Positions 19,999 through 30,290 of a stretch of DNA of 64,000 bases are shown piece after piece; position 1 is the stretch's first letter, and every line of letters begins with the position of its first letter. The notes below the pieces were generated by a model, which saw only the letters and a program-made list of their open reading frames with translations, was not told the DNA's origin and ran no database searches. The position numbers and the translations under genes are program-made. Source of the stretch: Prorocentrum cordatum (taxonomy: Eukaryota > Sar > Dinophyceae > Prorocentrales > Prorocentraceae); contig CAUYUJ010021660.1 in NCBI GenBank assembly GCA_963575745.1, forward strand, positions 125,836 through 189,835, written 5' to 3'.

Positions 19999-20640
19999 TC
20001 GGAGGCTTCTTGGAGCTACGTGGCTGTATTGGGGGACATTGGGGTCCTCTTGGAGCTCTTTTAGGGCATCTTTGGGCCCTCGTGGGGCTCTTTGGGGGGT
20101 CTTCTGGTCCTCTTGGGGCTCTTTCGGGGCGCCTTGGGGCCCTCATGGGGCCCTCTTGGTCTTGAGAGCTATGGGCGCCTCCTGAGGCCATCTTGGAGAC
20201 CGTCGATCAAAGGAGGGGGGTCCTAGATTTCCCTCCCCGCTCTGGGCCATCGCAATAGCCTCTTGGGGCACTCTTGGGGCCATCTTGGGGCGATCTTGGG
20301 CGCTCTTGGGACAGTCTTGCCGGCCTCTTGGGCCCTTCCTGGAGGTCTCTTGGGCCATATTAGGGCTATCTTGATGCCTCAAAGCGCATCTGAAGCGAAA
20401 AGGCGAGAAGGCACACATCAGTGATCTTTCTTGGGTTTTGGAAGGATTTTGGCTTATCGGGGAGGTCCTGAGGGGTGTCTAACAGCACCTGGAACCGTCT
20501 TGTGGCCCTCTTGGGGCTTCTTGGAGGCATGCTGTCAGCTATCTTGAGCCATGTTGGGCTATCTTTGAGCGTTCTTGGATGCCATCTTGGGCTCTCTGAA
20601 GCCCTCTTGGAGCCATCTCAGGCTACCTTGGACGCCCTGA
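19999..20640 (+). repeat. R4 degenerate minisatellite, array 2
   Basis: CTTGGGGC, TCTTGGAGC and TCTTGGGCC words at 10-20 bp spacing, opposite in strand to array 1 (5450-6262). Near 20396-20460 a less repetitive island (GCGAAAAGGCGAG, GGTTTTGGAAGGATTTTGGC) may correspond to the islands in arrays 1 and 4. Confidence 0.7.
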
Positions 20641-20827
20641 CCGCTCGTGACCTCCCCCGTCCAGGTCCAGGGTAGGAGGGGGTAGGGGGAGGGGTCAAGT
20701 TACCCCCTCCCCGCCCGCAAGCCGTCTCGCTCACTCCCACCCGCCCTCCCAACACATACGTAGCACCCGAGTCTGGCCCGAGCCTTAGCTTATTCAGCAG
20801 TTGTCTTGGGATGGGCAGCCACTGGGG

Positions 20828-21043
20828 GCCAATCCGCCGCCGCCCCCGCCACCTCCGCCGCCGCCGCCGCCGCCGCCGCTCCGCCGCCGCCGCCGCTACC
20901 GCCGCCGCCTGTCGCTGCCGCCGCCGCCGCCGCCGCCGCCTCAGCCGCCGCCGCCGCACCGCCCTCAGCCGCCGCCACCGCCGCCGCCGCCGCCGCCGCC
21001 CCCCGCTGCCAAACCGCCGCCGCCGCCGCAGCCGCTGCCGCTG

Positions 21044-21074
<31 letters not shown>

Positions 21075-21131
21075 AGCCGCCGCAGCCGCCGCCACCGCCG
21101 CCGCAGCCGCCGCAGCCGCCGCCGCCGCCAA
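20828..21131 (+). repeat. (CCG)n microsatellite
   Basis: About 300 bp of CCG repeat with CTG/CAG/CTC interruptions. All six frames are open because of composition; poly-Pro, poly-Ala and poly-Arg frames are not genes. Confidence 0.95.
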
Positions 21132-21136
21132 GTGAA

Positions 21137-21265
21137 CTCTGTATTGTTTTTTACAGGGATGGTGGGAGGGGGCCGCATCGGATTGGCTGCGCATGTTCCG
21201 AATTTGGAGGCAAAGTGTGTTTTGTATTGTTTTTTACAAGGGATGGTGGGGGGGGGGTCGGCATG
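21137..21265 (+). repeat. Short direct repeat around TGTATTGTTTTTTACA
   Basis: TGTATTGTTTTTTACA followed by AGGGATGGTGGG occurs near 21139 and again near 21223, about 84 bp apart. Confidence 0.7.
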
Positions 21266-21739
21266 GACCCTGGTTGGCCCCCAGTCGCCTGGGGGAGGGG
21301 GTGCTTATTAATAGGGAACAGTGATAAACCTCTCACCGAAGGGGAGAAAGAGTTTTCGACGAGGAAAGAAGGACATCGTTGGACCACCTCCGCCTAGAGA
21401 GCTGGTGGGATTCTCTTACCGCTCTTCCTATCCTTTTTACCACGGCAGTGCTTGCCCTTCTGTGGTGAAGTGTCGAACATTTTGCCCTGGGAATCTTGCT
21501 CCAATCGCGTGCAAGTATGTGAGGCGTGTAGGGCGCCCTAGAAGCGAATGGACTGGGCAAGGGCAAAAGCACGCTGCTGAGGTACGGGCAAGCGTTCAGG
21601 ATTGCAATGCTTGGGTGAGAGGCGTTGCCAAGTATTGTGCATGCTAGATCTGTCCACGCGCTTTTCAGCGTACGACTCGCGAGCGAGCGAGCGAGCAGTG
21701 CTTGCACTTAGGGGTTCTTATTTGTGCGGCCGGGTTTCC

Positions 21740-22420
21740 CGAGGACTTGCCACGCTCCCGCTTGTTGCCTCTCCGCTGCCGGCCGTTGCCGCACGTGGGG
21801 GTGTCCTGTGGATTCACCACGTCTTGGCCCGTTGCCGCCCGTTGCCGGCCGCTGCCTGGGGGGTTTCTCCGAAGGGCTTCGGCGACCCGTTCTCCTTCTC
21901 CTCCTCCTCCTCCTCCTCCTCCTCCTCCTCCTCCTCCCTTCTTCCTCCTCCTCCCTCCTCCTCCTCTTCCTCCTCCTCCTCCTCCTCCTCCCTCCTCCGT
22001 CTCCTCCTCCCCCTCCCCCTCCTCCTCCTCCTCCTCCTCCTCCTCCTCCTCCTCCTCCTCCTCCTCCTCTCCTCCTCCTCCACTTCCTCCTCCTCCTCGT
22101 CCTCGGGTCGCCTACGGCCCCGGGGGAAACCGTGCACCGCGGCCTCCTGTGAGGGTGTCCTGGGGATTCGTGACGTTCTGACCCGTTGCCGGCCGTCGCC
22201 GCCTTTGGTGGCGTCCCGAGGATTCGTCACGTTCCGGCAAGTCGCCGCCCGTTGGTGCCCTTTGCCGCCTCCTGCAGGGGTGCCCAGATGATTCGCCACG
22301 CTCTGGCCCGTTGCCGGCCGCTGCCGCCTCGGGGGGTGTCCCGACGATTCGCCATGTCCCGGCCCGTTGTCGCCCGTTGCCGGCCGTTGCCGCCTGTGGG
22401 GGCGTCCCGAGGATGCGTAC
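21740..22420 (+). repeat. GTTGCCGGCCG minisatellite interrupted by TCC microsatellite
   Basis: Units of roughly 60-75 bp contain CCCGTTGCCGGCCGTTGCCG, GGGGGTGTCC and GATTCGCCACG-type words. Copies lie on both sides (about 21740-21880 and 22140-22420) of a TCC/TCCC microsatellite at 21898-22108, so the microsatellite expanded in, or was inserted into, the minisatellite. Confidence 0.75.
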
Positions 22421-22537
22421 TTGCTCTTCGAACAACGACCGCAGAGACGCTTGTGCATCACATAGCTGCATATCCACAGTGCCATGACTTGCTGTTCGGG
22501 GTTGGCGCTGACAGACAGGCTGGTTCTCCGTCTATGT

Positions 22538-22660
22538 GCTTGGTCTCTCTCTCTCTCTCTCTCTGTCTCTCCATCTCTCTCCCAGTCGGTCTCTCAGCCT
22601 CCCATTCGCATGTCCTCTCATTCTCTCTCGCCCTCTTGCCGAATTTGTTCCCTCTCTTTG
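22538..22660 (+). repeat. CT-rich tract
   Basis: TCTCTCTC/TCTGTCTC low-complexity tract. Confidence 0.85.
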
Positions 22661-23224
22661 TCTCGATCTCCTGTCCTGCCTGCCTCACGCGGGGCCTGCT
22701 CTTGGCAGCGAGGTCGAGAAGAAGGACAAAGAGAGGGAGCTTAAGAGCATCCCCGCCTGCCGGCCGGGGTCACCGCTCAGCTCGTGCGACGGACGGACCC
22801 CGAAGTTCTTGCCGCCATGACGAAACGATTCGTGTCATCGTCTAAGTGATTGCCGTCCCAGCTGGTGTGATGCCGCCGCGGAGGAGGAAACAGGTGCCAT
22901 CGCCAAGTCACGCTCGGGATCTGCCGGCGAGCACCTTTGGCACTCGGGGTGCCGCGTGCTCCCAGGCCGGCGCAGAATGCCGCTCCAGCCGGCCTCGCGC
23001 CGCGTCGTGCGCCCGCGCCCCGCGCGCCCGCGGGAGCACGTTGGCGGAGGGTGCTCCTCGGGCCGCGCTCGTCGGCCCGGGCAGCGCGTCCGCTCGGCGG
23101 GGCGCGGCGAGGCGCGAGGGCGTGGTGGTCGGGGGCGCTCGGGGCCGGTCGAGTTGGCCCACGGGGCGGGCGTCGGTTCCGGGCTCGGGGCGCGGAGCGG
23201 GGCCCTGGGGGGGAGAGTGGATCA
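22661..23224. other. GC-rich stretch without recognisable gene
   Basis: Open frames on both strands follow from GC content near 75 percent at 22980-23220. No motif recognised. Confidence 0.5.
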
Positions 23225-23343
23225 GGAGGGAAAGAAACACGCAGAGACAACTAATCGTCGACTCCCAGGAACAGATGGGAAAATATGGGCAGTGTGGGGG
23301 AAGACGAAGACCCAGAAAGTATGGGAATCTGTGGGGAATCCTG
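23225..23343 (+). repeat. Dispersed repeat R2, copy B
   Basis: Counterpart of 2823-2942. The best-conserved part is GGGGAAGACGA through GTGGGGAATCCTG at the 3' side. Confidence 0.55.
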
Positions 23344-23716
23344 TCACGTGTGTCTATCTATTTTATTTCTGTGTCCGAGGGCCCCTTCAGTAGAGAGGAG
23401 ATGCGTCCAGGCGCGTGCTGGATCCACAGGAACGCAGCGCTGCTGATAGTTATGCAGACATGGATCAAGGAGTGGCGCGCTCCGTCGCGAAGTGAAGCAT
23501 CGTTGACGCCACATTTCCAGGCGTGCCCGAACGTGCGTTCTGTCCTTTCAGGTTTCGTCTCTCCAATTAGTTGACCTTCCAATCTTCTCTCGACCATCCG
23601 CTCTGCGCCACAAGTCGGAAACTAGAGCATATACATTACCAATGGCGGGCGTTTTTTCAATCCCAGGACTTTGTGAGGGTCGGGGACGACGTCGGGGTAG
23701 TGTGGTGTGCATTTTT

Positions 23717-25148
23717 CCCAACCATGCTGTGGTGTTGGGTCCTCGTTTTGAAGAGACAGCGCCCCGCGTTCCTCCTTCCTTCCTCCTCCTCTCATTCTTC
23801 TCCCCCTCCTCCTCCTCCTCCTCCTCCTCCTCCTCCTCCTCCTCCTCCTCCTCCTCCCTCCTCCCCTCCCTGCCTCTGCTCTCCGCATGCCTATCGGCAC
23901 ACCCTTCACACGCTTCGTGGCCCCATGGGGAGCTCCACCTACGGCCCTAATGGGAAAGTTCGCATGGCACCGCCGCCCCATTTCGGCACACCCCTCACAC
24001 GTTTCGTGGTCACATAAGGTGCCACACCTAAGGCCCCAGTGGGAAAGTTCGCATGGTACCGCGCCGCCCCATTTCGGTACACCTCTCATACGTTTCGTGG
24101 TCCCAAAGGGAACCCCACCTAAAGCCCCAGTGGGAAAGTTCGCATGGCAGCGCCGCCCCATTTCGGCACACATCTCGCACGTTTGGCGGCCCCCTAGGGA
24201 GCTCCGCCGAAGGCCCCAGTGGGAAAGTTTGCATTGCACCGCCGCCACATTTCGGCACACCGCTCACACGTTTCGTGGCCCCATAGGGAGCTCCACCGAA
24301 GGCCCCAGTGGGAAAGTTCGCATGGCAACGCCGCCCGATTTCGGCACTCCCCTCACACGTTTCGCGGCCCCACAGGGAGCTCCACCGAAGGTTCCAGTGG
24401 CACAGTTCACATGGCCCGCCCAATTTCGGCACGCCCCTCACACGTTTCGTGGTCCCATAGGGAGCTTCACCGAAAGCCCCAGTTGGAAAGTTCGCATAGC
24501 ACCGCCTCCACATTTCGGCACACCCCTCACACGTTTCGTGGCCCCATAGGGAGCTACACCGAAGGCCCCAGTGGGAAAGCTCGCATGGCACCGCCGCCCC
24601 ATTTCGGCACACCCCTCACACGCTTCGTGGCCCCGTAGGGAGCTCCACCGAAGGCCCTAGTGGGAAAGTTCGCATGGCACCGCCGTCCCATTCTGGCACT
24701 CCCCTCACACGTTTCGTGGCCCCATAGGGAGCTCCGCCGAAGGTCACTGTGGGCAAGTTCGCATGGCACCGCCGCCCCATTTCGGCACACCCCTCACACG
24801 TTTCTTGGTCCCGTGGGACCGCCGCCCCATTTCGGCACACTCCTTACACGTTTCGTGGCCCTATCAGGAGCTACACCAAAGGCCCCAGCGGGAAAGTTCG
24901 CATGGCACCGCCGCCTCATTTCGGCACACATCTCGCACGTTTGGTGGCCCCCTAGGGAGCTCCACGGAAGGCCACAATGGCGACGTTCGCAGGCGTCCTC
25001 CCGACTCATGTCGACACACCCTTCACACGTTTCGTGGCAGATTGCTATGCCGCGTGCGCTACTCGGAGTTTGCGCGCACCGCTCCTTCGATTCATCTCCC
25101 TCGCGGCACTCGCAGCTGCATATGGTTGGGTCCTTCGTAAGGCTAATT
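23717..25148 (+). mobile_element. Sat element, copy B: complete with both end blocks
   Basis: Left block 23717-23770: CCCAACCATGCTGTGGTGTT, GGGTCCTCGTTTTGAAGAGA, CAGCGCCCCGCG. A TCC tract follows (to about 23870), then about 14 units of 89-90 bp with core GTTTCGTGGCCCCATAGGGA, GCTCCACCGAAGGCCCCAGT and a linker GGGAAAGTTCGCATGGCACC, GCCGCCCCATTTCGGCACAC. Right block 25110-25148: CGCAGCTGCATATGGTTGGG, TCCTTCGTAAGGCTAATT. The right block recurs, inverted, at the start of copies C and D. Both ends contain CCCAACCAT in inverted orientation. The LTR of the copia-like element begins about 30 bp further on. Confidence 0.85.
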
Positions 25149-25181
25149 ACCCCGCGTTCCCAGGGAAACAGTGAAGAATTC

Positions 25182-25362
25182 TGCCCTATACTTCCTTATG
25201 TGCGTATGTATGAGCTTGAACTCTTGTGTGCATTGTTTCACGCGTGTGTACATGCTTGTTCCGTATAGGCACCCTCTTTGGCTCAGGTTGATTTGTGCAA
25301 GTCAAAATAGTGCCTCTCTCTCTCCGTCCTGTTGGCCATCATTCGATATGTTTCGCGCGTCA
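25182..25362 (+). repeat. 5' LTR
   Basis: Starts TGCCCTATACTTCCTTATG and ends GATATGTTTCGCGCGTCA, giving the usual TG...CA ends. Differs from the 3' LTR by about four substitutions and one 2-bp indel over ~180 bp, so the LTRs are about 98 percent identical. Confidence 0.9.
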
Positions 25363-25363
25363 G

Positions 25364-25375
25364 TGGTAGCAGGGG
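25364..25375 (+). promoter_or_regulatory. Primer-binding site, tRNA-iMet type
   Basis: TGGTAGCAGGGG lies one base after the 5' LTR. The first nine bases equal the complement of an initiator-Met tRNA 3' end (TGGTAGCAG), as in many copia-type elements. Confidence 0.8.
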
Positions 25376-25416
25376 CGCGAGCGTTCTCAGCAGAACGCGT
25401 TTCGGCATCCACGGCA

Positions 25417-26980
25417 ATGTCAGGGGAATCGAATGGACCGGAGGGCGGTCAAGAGAGATGGGACAAACTAGGCACGGGATCTGCGTCTCATGAAGATGCT
25501 GAAAGTGCAACAGGCAACGGAGGGATTCAGATCCCGTCGGTATTTACGACAGAACAGAAGCAGGAGCTAGACAGCATGTTCCAGAAACAGCTGGTGGAGA
25601 TCCAGCGGCTACTGTCTAGCGCGGGCGCGAGCCGAGATCAAGAGGGTGCTGACCGGCACGCTCGCGACCGCCACACGGGAGATGACTGGCATGACAAGCC
25701 AAGCTCAGATCCATGGATACACGGCCGGTCAGGGAGCTCAGCGGACGACCGCTGGAATGGCAAGGACGACGGATGGCACAAGGAGTACTGGAGCAGCTGG
25801 ACTACCTCCGAGTGGCAGGGACAAGACTGGTCGAGGAACAAGTGGGAGAAACCAGACTTCTCAGGCCCAGACGAGTGGCTCGGATGGGCAGACTACCGAG
25901 CGTGGCGGAGACGTATCACCAGATGGCTGCAGCAGACTGATGTGCCACCGAAGAAACAGGCAGACAAGATTCTCAAGGTGTTGGATCGAGATCTCCAAAG
26001 GAAATTCGAGGACATCACCGATGAAGACCTGACATCACCGAATGGAGCTATGATGATAGTGAAGAGACTGGACATTCTCTGTGGAGTGCGGGTAGACGAC
26101 GAGAAGCGTCTGGCCGCCAGAGAGTGTCTACGCGGATACCGCAGGAAGCACGGCGAGACGCTCTCGGTCTACACAGCGAGAACGGACCATAATTTCGATC
26201 GACTCAGGACACACGGCCTGTCCCTGGATGATTCCTGTAAGAAGATATTTGTGGAAGAAGGTATCATTCTCGAGGAGTCCGGTATGCAAATGCTCAAGGT
26301 GCTCTCTCAGGGCTCGAGCTCATGCGATGCGGTGATTCAGGCAGCACGAGAGATGGACATGTCGAAGACAGAGCACCTAGGGCCCAAGGCTGGGAAGACG
26401 ACGAACGTGACGTACCACACGGACTACGACAGCAAGTCGTCGGATGAGCTTCTCGACTACAGCGATGTCTCCTTGATGGACTCCAGACAAGAAGATTTGA
26501 TATTGGCTTCCCTGGACGAGGGCGACGTCGACGAGATCGATGTCCCCGAGGTTTTGGCTAGCATTCAGACGGAGCGCAGGACAACGTGGAAGGATAATCG
26601 TGTTCTACCCGACTCCTGGCGGTGCCCCGAGTTCTCCTTCTTCGGCGTCTGCCGGAGAGCGCGGTCGTCGCAGTCAGAAAGGAGAACTGAGGCCGCGCAA
26701 GCGGCGCCTGTCGGTGGAGAGATTGATGAAGGTTACTCAGTGGCACACGCGCAAGAAGCCGGGCCACTGGAGCCGAGAGTGTCCCGAGCGGGACAAGAGC
26801 ACGGACAAGATGACGGGGTTCGTGCTGGTCAACGCGGCCCCCGTGAACTTCGACGCCGCGGTGGACTCTGCGACCGCGTCAGCTCGAGAGAACGCGCGCG
26901 AGCTGGTGAAGAAGGCCTTCGACACGCTGAACCGGGCCCGCTGCGAGGCGATGACGATGCTTGCTACCGCGCCGGGATAG
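25417..26980 (+). pseudogene. Copia-type gag with degenerate zinc knuckle (frameshifted)
   Basis: The start is taken at the ATG at 25417 (MSGESNGPEGGQERWDKLG); an in-frame ATG at 25348 lies inside the LTR. An Asp/Trp/Ser-rich N-terminal part leads to a capsid-like region at about 25860-26370: DEWLGWADYRAWRRRITRWL, DADKILKVLD-type helices (read as QADKILKVLDRDLQRKFEDI), and VFVEEG-like KKIFVEEGIILEESGMQ. The original frame is lost near 26560. In the next frame a C-terminal basic segment holds KKPGHWSRECPERDKS, the second half of a CCHC knuckle; the two N-terminal Cys are absent. The frame ends TAPG at 26980, just before the protease. Gag would package element RNA; this copy is defective. Confidence 0.75.
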
Positions 26981-27355
26981 ATGATCGTGGACACGGCAGC
27001 GGGGCAGGCGTTGATCGGAAGGCCCTCACTTCGGAGACGCGAGGACAGGCTGGCACAGCTGGGACTGAAAGTACTACGAGTTCCGAGTAAAAGCCAACAG
27101 GCGAAGGGTGTCGGTGGCAAGACCCAGGTGGCGACCGGGCTGCCCACCCCGACAGGCATCGGCGGCAAGTGAGGCATCATGGAGATGGGCGAGGTGGAGC
27201 AGGACAACCCGCCGATAGGGATGCAGGAGCAGCTCGGCGCCGTGATCGACCTGCCGAGTGAGTGCGTTTCTTTTCAGAAGCGGGGGTCTCTTGCCCCATG
27301 AACCGCCTCCCCGGAGGCCACCGCGCCATCCAGATGGATGAATTCGGGGATATTT
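26981..27355 (+). pseudogene. Retropepsin-like aspartic protease (frameshifted)
   Basis: MIVDTAAGQALIG near 26981-27019 has the Asp-Thr-Ala catalytic loop of retroviral-type proteases. It is followed by QLGLKVLRV and KGVGGKTQVATGLPTPTGIG to a stop at 27172. The next frame carries EQLGAVIDLPSECVSFQKRG (27225-27290) and then, shifted again, NRLPGGHRAIQMDEFGDISF, which fit the end of the protease domain in related dinoflagellate elements (from memory). It would cleave the Gag-Pol polyprotein. At least two frame changes disable it. Confidence 0.6.
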
Positions 27356-28852
27356 CTTTCTTTTGAAGTGCCGCGCGACGTGCAGCGGCGCTATGGGCTG
27401 CGGGCCGAGGACTTCCGCCTCGGAGAGACTTCGAAGTATGTTGCTCTTGCTTCGCTTCATTCCCCGTCTCCCCCTTTTTTCTCCGAGGGTAGACTTTCGT
27501 GCGGGTCGGGGGGCGGGTCGAGGCTGCCCGGTTGCAAGTCCTGTCGGGGTGCCAGGGTCTGGGGGCCCAGTGCGCGCCGCCCCGGAGATCTCGAGGGCCG
27601 TCGTCACACAGGTGTCTTCATCGCGAGCAAGGAGCTAGCAACTACGGACGGACTTTCGAAGATTTCAGGTGAGCACCTCTTTTGCCCTCCCTCTTTGCCT
27701 CCCCCCACCCTCTTCAGTGCTTCAGAAGGTTTTAGGACTCAGCGCGGGCGCTCGAGGCCAGGAGTCTCTCGGGGTCTCGGGCGTCCTGAGCTCTCCAGTC
27801 GGCAGCCCCGATATCCTCCAGCCGTGTCTCCCACGCCATGGCCCTTTGCGGGCCAGGCGGTTTTCTTGGCGACAGGTCGAGATTGTCCACGTGCCAGTGT
27901 CCCTGCAGCAGAGGCTGTGAACGCCCTCTCGATGCAGTACTGGGGTCGCGGCCCGAACCAGACACAGACATGCGAGCAGGTCATGTGCGGTTCGACCGAA
28001 GAGGCCGGGCAGAGTCCATGCTACCTGCTGACAGGTCAGCCGTTTCCCGAGAAGATGAACCTGGCCGAGAAGCTCTGGGCGTGCATGACATCCCGTCAGC
28101 ACACCGACTTCCTGGCGAAGGGTCTTCGTATCGTCGATATGAAGCGCCAGGGACATCAATGGCCTGTGAAGGCCAAGGCGGCCGACCGGGTCTACAACGC
28201 CAAGCAGCTCTATTGCCTCCGCCCGACCGACGAACGCATGACGTACGGGAACGGGCATGCGTACTGGGATCTATGCGGCAGGTGCTCGATGCGGATCGGC
28301 TACACGTCCAAGAAACAGTCGACGTCGACGCGCTCGTCGCAGGGCGGACTGAATGTAGCCGACCTCACCAGGCCCCCCGGCGGGAGGGCGTCCATGCGTC
28401 ACTCGAAGGATCAGGCCATGACCGCCCTGATGACGACCAAGCAGGCCATCAGTACTCAGGACAGGGGGCTCAGGATTGTCAAGCGTGGCCCAGAGGAGAT
28501 TCGAGCGTGCCAGTCGGTCGAGACACCGATGGAGGTCGACGGCGTGGGTCAGCCGCGGCAGCCCGGAGCGCCGAGAGGCTCCCGCCTCATGCAAGAGCTC
28601 CTGGCGATGAGGCAGGAGATGTACGTGGCGGCCGAGGCGATCAGGGCCAAGATGAACGTCCAGGGTGCTGCGAGCCAGCAGATCCATGACAGGCAGAGGG
28701 GCATCGAGCGAGGCAACAACAGGACGGCGGCGATCGAGTCGGGCAACGAGGCAACCGATCCGTCGAAGGCGCCCATTCCTCAGATCCCGGCCCAGCCGTC
28801 ATTCCCAGAGGGATGGGAAAATGTCGGCCCCGAGTCTCCAGCCAAGATGTGA
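27338..28852 (+). CDS. Copia-element interdomain protein region, function unknown
   Basis: A 504-codon open frame. Up to about 27950 the translation is low-complexity and partly out of register with the protease end. From about 28000 it looks like real protein: MNLAEKLWACMTSRQHTDFL, KAADRVYNAKQLYCLRPTDE, YWDLCGRCSMRIG with a Cys pair, and a long helical part (MQELLAMRQEMYVAAEAIRA). It lies between protease and the methyltransferase-like domain inside the LTR element. I do not recognise the family; the CxxC stretch could bind zinc. It may be a spacer conserved in this element lineage. A GT...AG stretch at 27670-27718 resembles an intron but is unproven. Confidence 0.45.
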   Translation: MNSGIFLSFEVPRDVQRRYGLRAEDFRLGETSKYVALASLHSPSPPFFSEGRLSCGSGGGSRLPGCKSCRGARVWGPSARRPGDLEGRRHTGVFIASKELATTDGLSKISGEHLFCPPSLPPPTLFSASEGFRTQRGRSRPGVSRGLGRPELSSRQPRYPPAVSPTPWPFAGQAVFLATGRDCPRASVPAAEAVNALSMQYWGRGPNQTQTCEQVMCGSTEEAGQSPCYLLTGQPFPEKMNLAEKLWACMTSRQHTDFLAKGLRIVDMKRQGHQWPVKAKAADRVYNAKQLYCLRPTDERMTYGNGHAYWDLCGRCSMRIGYTSKKQSTSTRSSQGGLNVADLTRPPGGRASMRHSKDQAMTALMTTKQAISTQDRGLRIVKRGPEEIRACQSVETPMEVDGVGQPRQPGAPRGSRLMQELLAMRQEMYVAAEAIRAKMNVQGAASQQIHDRQRGIERGNNRTAAIESGNEATDPSKAPIPQIPAQPSFPEGWENVGPESPAKM

Positions 28853-28904
28853 CAGTGCGTCAGGTCGACCAAGTGAGTGAGGCGTCTTCCCTGCGCAGCT
28901 TCCT

Positions 28905-30290
28905 GAACACTCATGGTTTTCGAGCCGAGAACTTTTCTTTCTCGCTGGAGAGGCGCCGAACATTCCAGGGGTCGAGCAGAGCTATCTTATCGAAGAAGAT
29001 CCCGACGGGAAGTGGTCTTTCACGAAGAGGCCCTCTCCAGTTGAGAAATTCGATGCACCCCGTCGGCAATTGACCATGGCGGAACATCCGTCGTGGCAGA
29101 TGCTCTTGTCAGGCGGCGAGTTTGACGACGACTACGAGTCTCAGCTCACCAGGGGGGAGAAGAAAAGTTGTGCTCGAGCCCTCGCGTTTCTCACAGGATG
29201 TGAGGATACGGAAGTTCGTCCAGAGGTCGAGGTTCATCCAGAAGTCGAGGTTCGTCCAGAAGTTGAAGTACCTCCAGAGGGACAGCTTCCTCATCATGAA
29301 GGTGAAGTTCGGGGCTCTCCAGCGGTCCAGCACCAGGGGCCGACGACCCGCTCCACCCTAGCCTCGTCGGCCTCCCGCAGTCAACCCTCAAGGGCTCTGA
29401 ATCCCAGACGCTCTCGGAGGCGCCAGTGGTCCAGTCGGGCCTTTGTCGAGCTGTACTCGCCAGCGCGGGTCTCCCCGGAGGTCCAGAAGCGGCGAGTGTC
29501 TAGTCTGGGAAGCTTTGATTTAGAGACCGGCTGGGATTTCAGGAAAGCCGTAGACCGTAGGGAGGCCGCTCAATATGTAAAAGACGGCAAGCCAGCTGTG
29601 GCACTACTGGAACCTCCTTGCGGTTTGTTCATTTCGATCTTCCGAGTTAGCAAGAACACGATGGATCCGGTCCTCAGGGCGCTTACCGAGCGGGAGGGTC
29701 GGATGCACCTCCACTTCGCTGTAGAAATGGCCCTGGAGCAGTATCAACGGTAGGGTTTTCATCCTGGAGCACCCCGACACGGCCACGTCCTGGGAGGGCC
29801 CCAAGGTGGTCCAGCTGGCCGCCTTGCCCAATGTCCAGTCGGTATCGTTCGACATGTGCTGTTTCGGTCTCTGTGTGAGCGAAGATGGGTCGCTCTCACG
29901 AAAAAGGGCACGTCTGTTGACTAACAGCCCCGAGGTGGTCAAGCGATTTCTCGGTTCTCAGTGTCCCGGGGGCCACGAGCACTTCGTGCTCGAAGGAAAA
30001 ACCTACACTCGGAGAGCGCAGATATATCCCCCTGCGCTGTGCCGACTCTTGGCCGATTCCGTGGCGGATGTAGTGTCAGCCCTGGCACGTCAGAGTGAGC
30101 GCCCCGACTCCCCCACGGCCTTGCTTGCTGAGCTGGCCTACGAGCCTGGGTCTTTCCCCGCGGAGGGCGAGGACGATGAGCCCATGCCGCCGGCCGGAGC
30201 TGTCGACCCTATCCTAGAGGTCGAGGCCGAAGGAGACGAGGCCGAGGCCAACGACGACAACCCGTCTCCCCCTTTGCCGATAGATGCCAG
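28905..30290 (+). pseudogene. Methyltransferase-like (PPC-motif) domain of copia element (frameshifted)
   Basis: Coding resumes near 28905 (EQSYLIEEDPDGKWSFTKRP) and passes the ATG at 29070. After a Glu-Val-Arg-Pro repeat (29205-29290) a Rossmann-type pattern appears: FVELYSPARVSPE, LGSFDLETGWDF, VALLEPPCGLF with the Pro-Pro-Cys motif, HLHFAVEMALEQ. After a one-base shift near 29750 it continues VFILEHPDTATSW, VQSVSFDMCCFGL, LTNSPEVVKRF, CPGGHEHFVLEG. The order (SPxR, DLxTGWDF, PPC, EHP, FDxCxFGL) matches a domain I recall from dinoflagellate and algal copia elements and is reminiscent of C5-type DNA methyltransferases. SAM binding or activity is not shown. Cytosine methyltransferases captured by dinoflagellate retrotransposons are known, but this domain need not be the same. 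Confidence 0.55.

Noticed and set aside
25275-25290. TTTGGCTCAGGTTG in the LTRs as a spliced-leader-like splice site
   Set aside because: The match to the leader end is partial (CTCAG versus CTCAAG) and the 3' LTR has a mismatch in the same place.
27670-27718. Intron-like GTGAGC ... CCTCTTCAG inside the copia element, and GTGAGTGCG...TTTTCAG at 27258-27280
   Set aside because: The second reads as protease coding sequence (LPSECVSFQKRG). The first has no supporting joined frame. Retrotransposons rarely keep introns.
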